A DNA stretch of 64,000 nucleotides from Bugulina stolonifera. Its lineage: Eukaryota; Bryozoa; Gymnolaemata; Cheilostomatida; Bugulidae. Position 1 is the first letter of the stretch. Each line of letters starts with the position of its first letter. Location: contig OW285197.1 in NCBI GenBank assembly GCA_935421135.1, forward strand, positions 6,964,350 through 7,028,349. Reading direction: 5' to 3'. This document shows, one piece after another, positions 45,387 through 58,861 of the stretch. The notes under the pieces were generated by a model. That model worked only from the letters and a program-made list of their open reading frames with translations. It had not been told where the DNA came from and did no database searches. The position numbers and the translations under genes are program-made.

Positions 45387-48300
45387 TTACTTCTTCTTCC
45401 CCTTCCTCTTTGGCATCCTCCTCTTGTTTTTACTGTCTATGAGTGACTGAGATTGTTTCTTGAGATTAGCCCGAGTCATCAGCTCTCCGTCATCATCTCC
45501 ACTCTCATCCTCATCTACAGCAGGTAGAATTACCATATACTGCAGGTAAAACTATTATATAGGTTAAACTCTTCTACTAGTTAATAATCTGTTGTAACTT
45601 ATTAGACCTAGACCATTTATTGTTTGTAGTGTTTGATTCATTTCCCAAACATTAATGCTTCTGGTATTTAACTTGACACGATACATGATACATGTCTTCT
45701 AATACCAAAGTGTTCGTCCGGCAGGAAGTGACGCCATGAAGGCAGGCTGACAAGTATAAGCAAACTATAACCATAATGCAAGCTGTATGGAATGAGACTG
45801 GTACTACACAGTACAGTATCTGTTTAAAGGAATAGTGGGTAATGTATAACAAAAAGGATGTAGTAGACTGCAGGTAAATATAGCAAATAGCAGGTAAGTA
45901 GACGGGAATGGATACTGGGGTGCATTACTCTGAACTTAACTTACTGAGATTAATCCCGTAGATATTGTATACTGACAATCACAGATGTGTAAGCTATGTA
46001 TATTGTGGGTAAAATCTATGAACTTAAGAGAATTATGCTTCAGATAGATGAACACAAGTTGGAGACAGCAGTGTTGTAATTTTACATGGATCTTTTCAGG
46101 CCAGATTTTTATATACGATACAATACAAAGTTTCATTTAAAATTACAATGCACTACCTTGGTCCAAAATCCTATCTCTTAGGTTGCGAACTGCCAATGAT
46201 TGAATAAACTCTCTTCATGTCATTACGAGATGCATGTTAGCCAAACAGATGTAATAATACAGTGTACTTACCATCATATACATTGTCTCTCTGAGACTGA
46301 GGTAGTTTGACTCTTGTGTTATATTCCGGTAGTTTACCCTCCATCTGTGCGTGGTACTATAACAGACAGACAAATGTGAGAAACAGTGCCGAACAATGTG
46401 CTTCTGTAAAGCAAACAAAGTTTTGTGTGGGAGTTGTCCCACATTTAAAATTTGAAGTCGTCTACCCATTAGTATTCCATTATACATGTAGATGCAGAAG
46501 AGTATTCCTACCTCTTCTTCTTCCATTTGTTCAAGTAATTCTCCCAAGTCTTGTCCATCTAACTCCTCTAGTAGTTTTAGTAACTTCTCTTCGGATGTGC
46601 TAAGTAGGTCAAGGACATATTCGTCGGAAGATTTAGAGATCTGTGTGCCGGGTACGTGACCTTTGTTCTGTAAAAAGTCAGTGGAATCATAATGAAATTC
46701 CAAACTCGACTAACTTGTCTAAATATATTTTATGGGGTAATCATCCATCTCTTTTCTACTTACAGCTTTGAGATGGCTAAGTTTATCTGCTAAGTGCTCA
46801 ACACCCGACTTGACGTCAAACAGAATGTGGCTCTGTCTGTTAAGTTTATCTGAGAGATCGTCCCTTCTAGAAGCTTCTTTGTCTAAATGTCCCTGGAAAT
46901 CCTCCAGCATGCGCTGCCCACTGCAAATATAATATTATCGCACATAATTACATGGCCATGAAGGTAGTTGCAGTTTTCAGCCTCTGTCTTGAGTTTCTAT
47001 GCAAGTCGCTGTTCTAGGCTAAGTTCACTGGAGGTGGGCATGCATGTAACCCATCCATCCTCACCTCGAAAGTTTAGCCTCTCCACTATATTTCATATCC
47101 TCAAAGTCAGATTTGAGTTTCTCCTTGTCTTCTGTAAGTCTCTCTATTTGCTTCTCAGCAGCCTGCTGCAACTCTTCCAGATGGGCAGTTGTTTCTCCTT
47201 GGTTCTCAAACCTGCGCCAGCCAATAAAAATTCAGTATATGATACTTGCAGCCAATAGAAATTTATAGGAATGTGGTATTAAAAAAGTAGCAATTCTCCT
47301 TAACAGTTAGTGGTTGTCTGCTCTTGATTGTACTTTTATTGAGATGGTAACTCCAAAATTTATGCTTGGAAATAAATAACTCATTGTGTACTTGTTGTAA
47401 TAGACTATACTACTAGCAGGCTATAATATGATACATGACATGCTGACCTTTCTACGACCTCTGCTGTATCGCTGACTCCAGTAGCCTCCTTGATCTGTTG
47501 GAATGCCTCTTCATACGTTAAGATCTTCTGCGCATTCTCTTCGCTGCCGGCATTGTTAGCTGCTTGTGCAGGTTGGGTCTCATCTTGTAGAATAGAACCA
47601 GCTCTTGCGGCCTGGAGGGAAGATTCATATAACATAATGTAAATAATTACATGGTTCAGATATCTTAGAAAATTAGAGCTGTATTTCTAATACAAACATC
47701 GCACATGAACATTATTACTACCACTACCATACGCATGTATCTATGGTTCATGTATACTAGCTATTACATGTAGAACTACCCGCTAAATGGCAATGTTAGT
47801 TTATCCTGGTATTAGCTGGTCCTAAGTCAAGCCAGTAAAGGATTACGTGCAATACTTAACATCTTCAACAAAATGCTAAAATTATTGCATGAAAATACAT
47901 GGAAGTGGTATGACTAGTTAGATAAGTTAGTATGACTCACTATTCTCCTCTCAATCTTTTCATGTGCCAACTTCCTGTCTTCTGCTTCTTTCTTCATCTG
48001 CTGCAACTCAATCTCTCTCTTTTTTCTGTCAGCGTACACAGCCTCTTCGTGCTTTCTTAGCTCACTCTGTGCAGCCTCTTTAGATATTTGTGCGTCGTTG
48101 TGCATACCCTGGAACACAGTGATATGCATACACACATTTCTAAGAATAAGTGCAAAATTTTTTAAAATTTTTTATCTATGATCACTTCAATTTTGAGTTT
48201 TCTTCTTGGACCAAGATGCAAGAGAAGACAATTCCAAATGTTTTGGACAGTACCCATGCTACATGTATATGTACAATGTAGGTAAACAAAATAACCATCA

Positions 48301-50649
48301 AACAAAGAAATGGGTTTCCAGTTTTACCTTCAAGTCTTTAAGTTCAGAGCGTAGCCTCTTAATCTCGGACTCCATAGTGTTGAGTTGGTTGGGGAAGCCT
48401 AACGCCTCCTCCTCCAACTTAGCTTTTATCTGCAGATAGGTTTTCTTAATCTGTTCGGCTTCATTACATTTAAGTTCAGCCTTGTCCAATCTATTCTCCA
48501 AGTTCCTCAGTCTATAAAATAGAGGTCATATAAAGGTCAGAAAATTAAAATGAACTCTAGGGCTAACCAATAGACAGGAGTTGCAAAAATTTTTCATCAT
48601 CTCATAGTCTAGTTTTTTCTCATGTCTAAACTCACTTCTTGGCATCTTCACTCTCCCCGGCATCAGTGGCGACAGCTTCAGAAGCGTCCTTGACCATTGC
48701 ATTGTATGCCGTCTGCAACTCTTCAACCTTCTTTTGTCTTGTAGCTGTGTGGTGCTTCAACTGATTCAGCTTTTTAATTTGGTCAGAGAGCTTCTGGTCC
48801 TGCACCTTAATGGCTTCCTATTAACAAGGTTAAAGAATTCAGTCTAAAGTAAATCCTATCAGTTTTGTAGTGAGTGAGCATGGTTTAGATATTATTTCAT
48901 CACTTACACAGTTACACTTCTAATTAAATGGCTATTTTTTAACAAACAATAATTGTGTTGACTGGAGACTATTTACCATTTCACCGATTATAATTGCAAG
49001 CAGACATTTCATTTTAAAAGTTCATTTATTACAAAAACATGTTTTTGCAGAGAATATAACTACAAGGAAGATTACTTATCATAATAAGGATAAGGGGCAT
49101 TACTCCAAAGACTTTTTACCTACCGAGCCAGATTTATTCTTCATTGCAGCTCTCTCCACATTTCTGTCTTGAAAGGCTTTGTTGATGACATGCTCATCGG
49201 CCTGAAAGGAAAAGAACCATGTTACCTTCATGACAGCATGAGCATATATTCTATTGTATAATATACAGTATAACAACACCTGGTCATCTTGAGCCAACTT
49301 GCTCACCATGATGGATTACATACTGTTTGATAGCTGCCATAGTACTCTGTACTTCCTTTTATTGACTAATCAAAATGTACTTACTGCTAGACAGTCGCTA
49401 AGTTTCTTTCTTAGTGTTTTATTATCTTTCCTCAACTGACCAATGGCATCCTTGTTCTGCTTGATTGTCCACTGAGAGTTTTCATAGTATGCTTTCCTGT
49501 CCCCCTCTAAAAACAAAGGCATGTGATGAATTAGGGATTAATAAAAAAGCATCGCAAAAGCAGCTTAGCTAAAGCATAAAAGGCAAAGACCGACTCCTGT
49601 TTGCAGTATATTCACTAACAATAGTAAAAGACTATACAAAATGTTATTTTGACCGTTTAGTGTTTATAATTAATACTCAATCCATAGACATATGTTGTTT
49701 GTTGAATAAAATTGACAGGTGGATCTAAATTCTAAATAAAATAGAATCTTTTTTTTTTTTAAATTTTCCCACTGAGACCGCCAGGAAACGGAAGAGATGT
49801 GGGAACACAACATGGATGTTTTTTTTCCTCCTTTTCTCTTTTTCGATAACTTATATTCCCTTTTATATATAATTTATAATGTTGAATATTTTTTTTTTAT
49901 ATTTTTTATATGTGCTTTAGAATAGTATTTATATATTTTTTTATTATTTATCATGTCACACAACAACAAAAAAGAAAAGAAAAAAAGGAACTATTTATCA
50001 GCTCTCAAGACGCATATCACCTATGGTTTTTGGCCAGAAGGAGTAATGAAATTGATTCGTTTTTATGTATGGTGTGTAGGTGTTTTGGCATTGTCTCGTA
50101 TTATACTTATTGAGGTAAAAAGTATTTAGCAGTTGCAGAATGAAAAGTACTAACATACCCTTTGTGATTGAATAATGAAAATCTTCAACATTGCAATATC
50201 TTGAATATGTAACTTATTATTTGCATTTTCATCTGAATAAAGAAAATGACCCCATTCTACATAGTGCATCCACATTTTCATTCTTAAATAGGCCTAAATT
50301 TACCAGCTTTACTTCCCACTATTAATCCCAGGTAAGAAAGCAGTAATCTAAAGAGTTCCGCATTTTTTCTACTTTTGGGATGAGGAATGCACTTCGCCAA
50401 TGGTAAAGTTACTGAAGTAGCACAAGAGCATTATATAATTAGATTCCCTTTCTAGGTACAGTGCCATGACCGATAACTCTAAGTTTTTGGAACAACTTTA
50501 TTTAGTTATCAGTTGAGTCTAAATTAAAATTAGATCAAACAAATAATTTAAATATGCAATGTAGAGGAAATGTTGCACTTCTCCTCACCTAACAAGTTGA
50601 TCCTAGCCCTTAGCTCGTCAATTTTCTCTTGTAGGCTCTGAGTAGCCAT
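45387..50649 (-). CDS. ODAD3: Outer dynein arm docking complex subunit 3 (CCDC151 orthologue), 12 exons
   Basis: Exons: 50649-50589, 49506-49385, 49201-49124, 48817-48636, 48511-48328, 48108-47941, 47611-47448, 47211-47065, 46920-46764, 46667-46512, 46356-46272, 45514-45387. Every border is GT-AG, phases agree, and the product is 543 aa. The start (ATQSLQEKIDELRARINLLE) and EGDRKAYYENSQWTIKQNK, then LRNLENRLDKAELK and RKKREIELQQMKKEAE, match the vertebrate ODAD3/CCDC151 layout; human is about 595 aa. Nearly the whole protein is coiled coil, with a Lys/Arg-rich tail (MPKRKGKKK). It helps to anchor outer dynein arms to axonemal doublets in motile cilia and flagella. A duplicated-looking acceptor before the last exon was resolved by phase. 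No disruption is seen. Confidence 0.88.
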
Positions 50650-50734
50650 CTTTCGTAATTTAAATTTCCTCACACCAGCTAAAATTTGATTGAGAGTCAA
50701 CTTGTAACAAACCACCTGCTCAGATGTACCAATG

Positions 50735-50747
50735 GTTGCTAATCAAC
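50735..50747. promoter_or_regulatory. Possible RFX X-box upstream of ODAD3
   Basis: GTTGCTAATCAAC, an imperfect inverted repeat with a 1-base spacer, fits the RFX X-box with one mismatch. It lies about 86 bp upstream of the start codon. RFX factors commonly drive ciliary genes. A GATTGG/CCAAT motif is at about 50800. Confidence 0.4.
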
Positions 50748-50749
50748 AT

Positions 50750-52117
50750 CCTGCTGGTTGCGAGGGAAGTTGCGCATACTGAGCGCTATAAAATTTTAGG
50801 ACCAATCAGAGCCGTTTATTGTGAACGGCTCTGGGACAAAGATAGTGTCTTTGTCTGGGACTAATAAACATAAAGGAACTTGTTGAAATCGTCACAGCGC
50901 GCCCAAGTTTCCGCGTGACATCCGGTTATGTTACAGGTGGGTGTGCAACATAATTTGCTGAATCAAAATATACTGAAATAGGAATTTATTATTGATTACC
51001 AATTCTATTGTTTCTTTCCCGTATTTTCATTAGTTGTGTTTTAGTGTTCTATCACTCAGAAACACCAAGCAGATAAACTCATAACAATGAGTGTTATAAT
51101 TATGTTATTTAATAAAAAATAAAAAGAAAATTAAATGATATTAATATATAATAAATAATAAATAATAATTATAATAATATAAATGAAATAAAAATTGGTT
51201 ATAAAATAAGCTTAATAACTCTAATAATACAATTAGCATATAATTAATAGCATGGTATTCTCTGCTCATGAATCACAGGCTTTTTCTCACCTTCTCAGTT
51301 TCTGTAGTAGTGAACACATGGGCTAATTAACTCACTCAGTCACTGTAATTATCAAAGCCTTTGCAATGGCCCTCAAACCTACATTGTCATTTAGGTTGAA
51401 GTTGTGTCAGTCGCTGTTCCATGTATCAAGTTCTATAATATCTCGCCCATAAGATAAAACTATGAGTTATAATGGAAAAATCAGTTTCTTAATTTACACT
51501 TCGGTATCAAGAAAGCGAAATGTATCAGAGCTTGATTTAAGCTACCAAAGATCAGGGTAATTGTTGGGCTTCTGCATTAAATGTATTTATTTCACTATAA
51601 TTTAATAAAGCGATAGTAATAATAAAGAATACTTAGGCTACTCTGCAAATATTTTTTGGTGCTTGGTCTTCATTGCAAAAAACGTGAACATCGAAAACTT
51701 GTGACATTGGGTTCAGACAGGCTAGTGGATCAGGTGGTGCTAAGCATACACTCTTGTTTTATCAAATGGTTCTGTGGCTATATTGAAGCTTGTCATTTTA
51801 ATTTTGAATGTTACCCGGGGGAAAAATTCATGAATTTGTCAGCACTTTTTCTTGTGGTAATTTATTCCAGGCCTGTGAGCTACTCGAAAATTATTTTTCA
51901 CCGCTCACACGACCTGGGAGCATATTGAGAGCCTGACAGTCTGTCGTTTCACACCAGGAACCCGGCTTACGAGATATCATTGTAGCCTGTAAACTGCTTA
52001 TTGCATTTACTGATTGCCAATAATGTAATATAAATGAATATTATACGGTTCATCCTAGACTGTGTACACTTTAACTGTTACTGCATGTTGATCAACGCTA
52101 CTAGATTAAGAATAACA
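50750..52117. other. Intergenic AT-rich DNA
   Basis: ODAD3 upstream region, then A/T-rich runs (51110-51250). GAGCCGTTTATTGTGAACGGCTC at about 50807-50830 is a short perfect-stem hairpin. No gene recognised. Confidence 0.45.
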
Positions 52118-52189
52118 GCAGTGTTAATATTAGCTATATTTCTAACAGCAATAGTACAGGATGGAATTCCTCACAGATTACACAAATTG

Positions 52190-52495
52190 CACAACAAGAT
52201 GGCGGCCGGAAGCCCGAGGCCGACCTAAAACATGTTGGGTACAAGAAAAGATGCTTAAAATGATCCAATTCATATACAAAATCAATATCAGCTATTTCTG
52301 AAAGGTCGCCCCTCTTTACATGGGTATAAAAAGGACATAATTGCTCAGTAATGCACATTATAAGTATATACGGTATAAGTATAAGTATATGGGTACTACA
52401 TAGACAGATCAAGGTACACAATATAAGTACAGACTGTTCATAATAAATGCAATGTAGTACGTGAAGTTGAGTATAGGGTGTCATTTGCCATTACA
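52190..52495 (-). mobile_element. Solo-LTR-like fragment, copy C
   Basis: On the minus strand it starts TGTAATGG at 52495 and runs about 300 bp through GGCCGCCAT before stopping. That is the 5' third of the family seen at 5990-6683 and 8003-8730, without TATA box and polyA signal. It is flanked by two imperfect direct repeats of about 60 bp (52118-52180 and 52494-52556; AATATTAGCTATATTTCTAA). Confidence 0.55.
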
Positions 52496-53087
52496 ATATT
52501 AGCTATATTTCTAACAGGCATAGTACATGATTGAATTCTTCACAGATTACTCAAGGCTGTGAACTCAATTTATGATATCGTAGCACATGATGCTGCTATA
52601 CTTGACTAGTGCACAAGTCTAAGTTGTATGTATGATGCACGCAGGATAATATAAAATAGACAGGTACACAGTGGGGTGAACACAGGCACACGGTATTATT
52701 ACAAGGTCATAAATGTCAACATGTCTACATGTACAACTTAATAAGCACTAGGTACCAGCATGTTGGAGTCCATCACTTACTCTGCTGGTAATAGACTACC
52801 AGTATTAATCTATCCAGGCACTATTGTTAGATTACTAGCTTTTTTAAACTATCCTTATGACGCTCGACATGCAAGAGATCAAACAACCTGTCGGCTTTCA
52901 AATGAGTCATTTTTACACCTCTATTTCCCCTTTTACAATGAGTGAGTGCTAGCTAAAACCAACTAACATTTAGAAGTAAGTGTACATGTAGAAAGTTCAT
53001 GGGACTTTGTGTAACAACTGCATTGTATGTTTTGTTTTGTATTCATCAGGTAGCACACAGCAAACGTTCAGCAATACATCATTCAAT

Positions 53088-56000
53088 ATGGATAGACTGT
53101 ACTGGGGTATCGTTTCTGGTGGAAAAATTTCTCATGACTTTGTGAATGCTTTGAATGATCCAACTAGTCCCGCTGCAGCAAATAATGTGGTTGGTAATTA
53201 TCTCAGTTAGTAGAGCATAACTAGTAAGTCTGATACTTATATTAGTAGATCTATTTAGATCCATATCAAAAGATCAATAGTTAATAGTCAGTAGCTAGTA
53301 GTCAGTAGCTAGTAGTCAGTAACTAGTAGTTAGTATCTAGTAGTCAGTAGCTAGTAGTCAGTAGCTTGTAGTCAGTAGCTAGTAGTCAGTAGCTAGTAGT
53401 CAGTAACTAGTAGTCAGTAGCTAGTAGTCAGTAACTAGTAGTTAGTGTCTAGTAGTCAGTAGCTAGTAGTCAGTAACTAGTAGTCAGTAGCTAGTAGTTG
53501 GTAGCTAGTAGTCGGTAGCTAGTAGTCAGTAATTGGTAGTCAGTAGCTAGTAGTCAGTAACTAGTAGTCAGTAGCTAGTAGTCGGTAGCTAGTAGTCAGT
53601 AATTGGTAGTCAGTAGCTAGTAGTCGGTAGCTAGTAGTCAGTAGCTAGTAGTCAGTAGCTAGTAGTCAGTAGCTAGTAGTCAGTAGCTAGTAGTCAGTAG
53701 CTAGTAGTCAGTAGCTAGTAGCCAGTAAATAGTTGTTGGTAGCTAATTGCTGGTCATTAGTAGGCCTAAATTATCATCAATAGCTATTAGTGCTGGTATA
53801 ACTGTAATGTTGAAGGTGGTTGCTGTGGCTGCAAGACAGTTGGATAGAGCCAAGACATTTGGAGAGAACCATAACATCTCTACAATATATGGGAGTTATC
53901 AGGAGTTGGCTGACAATGGAGACATTGGTTAGTATAATATGATATGGTTGTGTAGATAGTGCCACAGTTCAGCTGTAGTGTGCATTGATAACACTATATC
54001 TACTACATTACAGATGTGGTGTACATAGGTAACACTATATTCACTATATTACAGATGTGGTGTACATAGGTAACACTATATTCACTATATTACAGATGTG
54101 GTGTACATAGGTAACACTATATTCACTACATATTACAGATGTGGTGTGCATAGATAACACTATATTCACTATATTACAGATGTGGTGTACATAGGTAACA
54201 CTATATTCACTATATTACAGATGTGGTGTACATAGGTAACACTATATTTACTATATTACAGATGTGGTGTACATAGGTAACACTATATCTACTATATTCC
54301 AGATGTGGTGTACGTAGGTAACACTATATTCGCTATATTACAGATGTGGTGTACATAGGTAACACTATATTCACTATATTACAGATGTGGTGTACATAGG
54401 TAACACTATATTTACTATATTACAGATGTGGTGTACATAGGTAACACTATATCTACTATATTCCAGATGTGGTGTACGTAGGTAACACTATATTTACTAT
54501 ATTACAGATGTGGTGTACATAGGTAACACTATATTTACTATATTACAGATGTGGTGTACATAGGTAACACTATATTTACTATATTACAGATGTGGTGTAC
54601 ATAGGTAACACTATTATTTACTACATTACAGTTGTGGTGTACATAGGTAACACTATATCTACTATATTCCAGATGTGGTGTACGTAGGTAACACTATATT
54701 CGCTATATTACAGATGTGGTGTACATAGGTAACACTATATTCACTATATTACAGATGTGGTGTACATAGGTAACACTATATTTACTATATTACAGATGTG
54801 GTGTACATAGGTAACACTATATCTACTATATTCCAGATGTGGTGTACGTAGGTAACACTATATTTACTATATTACAGATGTGGTGTACATAGGTAACACT
54901 ATATTTACTATATTACAGATGTGGTGTACATAGGTAACACTATATTTACTATATTACAGATGTGGTGTACATAGGTAACACTATTATTTACTACATTACA
55001 GATGTGGTGTACATAGGCAATACCACAGGCCAACACTATGATGTTTGTAAGATGATGCTTGAAGCTGGTAAGCATGTCCTTTGTGAGAAAAGTCTTACAA
55101 CATGTTACTCTCAGTCCAAGGAGTTGTTTGAACTTGCTGCTTCTAAGAAACTCTTTCTTATGGAGGTAAGAATGGCGTATTGGCATAGAATAGTGAAACT
55201 TTATGGTAAATTGTAATTTTATAATTTTACCTACATATTTCCGGATATTATGAACTAGTATTTTTGTATCAGGCTTGGGACCAACAACATGTTGTCTAAC
55301 ACTTTTGGACGCTGATATCTAGCAGTACAATGCTGTTGAATATAGTAGACTTTTACAATTTTGACGTATCAGTGGCATTTAAACCACTACCTCACTAGGA
55401 ATGTGTAGAGTGTCATTTTAGTTTCAACATGATGTTCACATTAAAACTATTTTTACACCCAAAGACATTTATTTCTTTGGGTGTAAAAATATTTTCAGCA
55501 ACACTTACCAAAATGCAATAAATCTGTAATAGGCTAACTACCCTATTCTTAGCAATAGTAATATACATGTATTCCTATAAAGTATAAACTAATCAAATTT
55601 TATTACTGATTGTCGACAATTTATCGAAACATTTCCCACTTGCATGTATGCGCCACCATATCTTCCAGACCAGCTCTTGATGGTCATGTATCAGTCTCTG
55701 ATAATAACATGCATTTTGGAAATTATTGCAGGCTGTCTGGTCTAACTTCTTCGCTACATATTACGAAGTGAAAAACCAGATAGTTGCAGGTAAATAGATA
55801 CATTTTTCAGACTATCTATTCCTCTTGATGACTACCTCAGTTATAGTTAGCTAGTCATTCGTTGATAATGATCTCATCTGAATTGGTGTTAGTATTCTTA
55901 CTTGACTGAATATATTTTTCTATCATATTGGGTTTCAAGATTCTATAGAAATCTCTCTAATACATGTATTCCGGAATTAAATTCTACCAAGATATTAGAT

Positions 56001-58861
56001 TGTTAACTACAATGTACATGTACATGTACATATAACATGTATATGGAATTTGTATATGTGTATATATTTACTAGCGTTAAATATAGCCATATGTACTGTA
56101 CAGAGACTATGCATTTACTCACATAACAATTCAAGAGCATGAAGTAATTTAAATTCAAGAAATTGGTGTTTTGATTAGACTGATTATTTCATATTTTTTA
56201 AAATTGTAAAATCTATTTTTGATTCACTATAATTCTCTGCATACTTGTCTATCTTATACATTGAGATTTGCTAATGTGTTTGACGTTATACCATGAATGA
56301 TCCTTCATGTAGGGCACATTGGGAAGCTTACACATATGGAGGTGAGCTTTGGATTGGCAGTTTCAGATGTACCCAGAATCAACAGGAGAGACGTTGGCGG
56401 TGGTGCCAGTCTCGATCTTGGAGTATATTTAGTCAACCTAGTTAGATTAGTGTTCGGCAGAGAGAAGCCAATAGAAATCATAGCTAGAGGCGACTTATAT
56501 CCATCAGGTGAGCGTCCCAGCCAATAAACTCACCGGCTTATACTCCTCAGCATGACCAGCCCATTGCAACTTGCACTGCCAGGTGCCAGTGCCGGCCAAC
56601 TCCCTGTGAGAAAGGCCCAGATAACATGGCCTTTTTTGGCAGTGGTAGACAAGTTGCCTTGAAGCCATGCTGACTTGCATGACCCCAAGGACTTCTATAT
56701 GAGGCACAGGAGCAATTGTGGCTGGAAGTGTATGCTGTTCCTAACACCACCGTCACCGGGATTCGAACCTGAAACCTTCAGCATGAAAGTTCAGCATTCT
56801 AACCACTTGGCCACGGCTGCTCCCTAGCGTCCCAGCCAATAGACATAATTTAAGTGTTCGTAGTTCAATTTGTTGGAGAGTCTGTTAACTATTCATGTTG
56901 CATATCGATAGCCTCTGTTCCTACTTCTAGGTGTTGACTCAGGATGGGACGCAATCCTGGTGTTCTCAGGGGATAGAAGAGCAGTGTTGAAGTGCAGCTC
57001 TAAGTATAAACTAAGTAACACTGCTAGGGTTGCTGGAACTGAAGGTTGCATTGAGGTAAACCAAGCTCTAATCTTGAGCTGGTTGGCTGACCTATAAAAT
57101 TGGTTAAGCCAGAATATAAAACTTTGATTACTCCTCTACTTCCCATACATACAGTACATCTAATTTGGCTATTACACCATAGGCTCTCCTATCCTCCTCA
57201 GATATTCTACAACAGAATGTACGACAGGCTGACATTTACTGGGTCAGCTAAATTGTCTGCATCGACTAAATTTGGGAATATTCAAACTGCTATTTTTCTT
57301 GGGTTTCCATTCATGTTGTTAGTCAAATAAACGTCTATGTATGTTATGTATGTATTTGTGTATGTTCTGTATGTATAGGCCTATTATGTATGTCTCTATG
57401 TATGCTATGTATGCTATATAATGTATGTATGGGTGTGCATGTATGGATGTGTACTGTATTTATGAATGCTATGTATGTATGTATTTGATTTGTACAGATA
57501 CCTGAACCATTTCACTGTCCACTTCTCATCAAGACTCCATCAGGTGAAGATTTCACTATGAAACTCCCTGATCAGCCTAAACATGAGTATAACTTTACTA
57601 ACTCTGCCGGACTTAGCTATGAGTGTGCTGCTGTGTCTGATGCCATTAGAGCAGGTTAGAAGTGTGTTTAATTCTTGTCACCTATATTTATTGCATTCAA
57701 CTTGAGTTTTCAAGTCTTGACTTGGCTGGAACTAGGTCAGGTTTATGTTGAGGTGATTATGTTCATTTAGCTATTTAGTAGCTTTCAAGTTCTCCTTGGC
57801 TCATCAAGTCTCTAATTCATGTATATTGTACTTGTTACCAAGATCTACAATTGGAACACAGGCTACTCCTGCACTTAATGTTTGCTTCAAGCAATATGCT
57901 TAGGAACCTCGGCTGGTGCACATTAGCCTTAGAACCATGATAATTTTTGAGATTTGTAGTTGCGGGTTTTGGGACCTGTTTCAGACCTGAGGCTAAAATG
58001 TACCTAGAAAGTGTAAGCACCTGTATTTAGTTGCACAGTTTATACTGTCTAATTCATGTACTTTTTACTGATCAAGAACAAATTTTGAAACTTGATTGTT
58101 TATTACAGACTACTTTAATTATCATGCCTATCACTCCTGCCTATAAGTACATGTATTATGACATGTCTTGCATCCAAACCAGCAGTCAGCTATATTTGTA
58201 CAATATTGGTGCCTGGATTTTAAATGCTGGATTTGTATAATGTACAGTAACTACTCTTAGTAGTGTACTGAGTGTTTTTGGCAACGGCTATATTTTAGAA
58301 AAATAGGCTATAATTCACGTATAGACCTATAAAAGAAAATAATGTAGTTATATTACATATTATGCCCAGATGGGATGTTAGACTTACATAAAGCCAGCTA
58401 CTTGCAGGCCCATAAAACCCAAAAAAAGCTGGCAAAGGTTGCCATGCAGTGATTATTAATAAATTCCACTATACTCTTTCTATGCAAACAGCTGATATTA
58501 GAGAAATTTCTAAGCATAATTGGACAGTATTAGCTGGCAAGTTTGGGCAAGAGAATACAACTCTGCCTATTGTAGGGATGATGCAGCAAACCTGAATAAA
58601 AGAGGCTGCATTAAACATACACAGAAATCACACCCCTTTAACATTTACATCAGGTGAACTTAGTCAGTAGCAAGTTTTGAGAGTTATATTGCTAAGTCTA
58701 CAGATCAAGTACAGGCTACTTAGTTTATCAAGTCTTGAACACCTGTACTTATATTTACTTCAGGTAAACTAGAATGTGAAGAGTACACAGCTGAGGATAG
58801 CCTCTACATCGCAGAGATACTTGAAGAGATCAACAAGCAGATTGGGGCTAAGATGCTGTAA
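53088..58861 (+). CDS. DHDH: Dihydrodiol dehydrogenase-like oxidoreductase (Gfo/Idh/MocA family), copy 1
   Basis: Exons 53088-53189, 53816-53927, 55002-55165, 55732-55789, 56313-56507, 56931-57055, 57498-57654, 58764-58861; phases agree and the product is 336 aa (human DHDH is 334). The N-terminus LYWGIVSGGKISHDF is the NAD(P)-binding start, then [36 protein letters not shown] with the Glu-Lys of the active site, LFLMEAVWSNFF, and GGGASLDLGVYLVNL. The family oxidises trans-dihydrodiols or sugar dehydro-substrates with NADP in the cytosol. The exon 1 donor could be three bases earlier, changing one Val. Introns 1, 2 and 5 have been expanded by a 14-bp satellite, a 41-bp satellite and a SINE. 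A paralogue follows head to tail at 59993. Confidence 0.88.
53280..53735. repeat. 14-bp minisatellite in DHDH intron 1, about 32 copies
   Basis: Unit CAGTAGCTAGTAGT with point variants (GGTAGC, CAGTAACT, CAGTAATTGG). Contains many TAG/CTAG. Absent from the paralogue's intron 1. Confidence 0.9.
54012..54999. repeat. 41-bp tandem array carrying repeated splice acceptor/donor pairs, 24 copies
   Basis: Each unit reads TTACAG, then the 15 bases ATGTGGTGTACATAG (identical to the first bases of the real exon 3 at 55002), then GTAACA and an A/T-rich spacer. Starts fall at 54012, 54053, 54094, 54137 and so on, mostly 41 bp apart, up to 54957. Variants include TTCCAG acceptors and TACGTAG. So each unit looks like a 15-nt micro-exon with its own AG and GT. 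The paralogue has one such unit (about 62292). Confidence 0.92.
56527..56825 (-). mobile_element. tRNA-derived SINE with 16-bp target duplication
   Basis: On the minus strand it starts GGGAGCAGCCGTGGCCAAGT and contains a Pol III A box (GTGGCCAAGTGG, 56814-56803) and B box (GGTTCGAATCC, 56769-56759), then about 230 bp of unrelated tail. It is flanked by the direct repeat AGCGTCCCAGCCAATA at 56511-56526 and 56826-56841. The tRNA-like head is not a functional tRNA gene; its isotype cannot be told. It is inserted in DHDH intron 5 in antisense. A fragment of its body is at 17190-17216. Confidence 0.9.
57335..57490. repeat. (TATG)n-like microsatellite in DHDH intron 6
   Basis: Imperfect ATGT/TATG repeats, about 150 bp, ending just before the exon at 57498. 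Confidence 0.7.

Noticed and set aside
47405..47416. GACTATACTACT in an ODAD3 intron as another element terminus
   Set aside because: Similarity is limited to 12 bases and the adjoining bases do not match any of the other ends.
56752..56825. Functional tRNA gene on the minus strand
   Set aside because: A and B boxes are present but the cloverleaf is not consistent, and it forms the head of a 299-bp SINE with target duplication.
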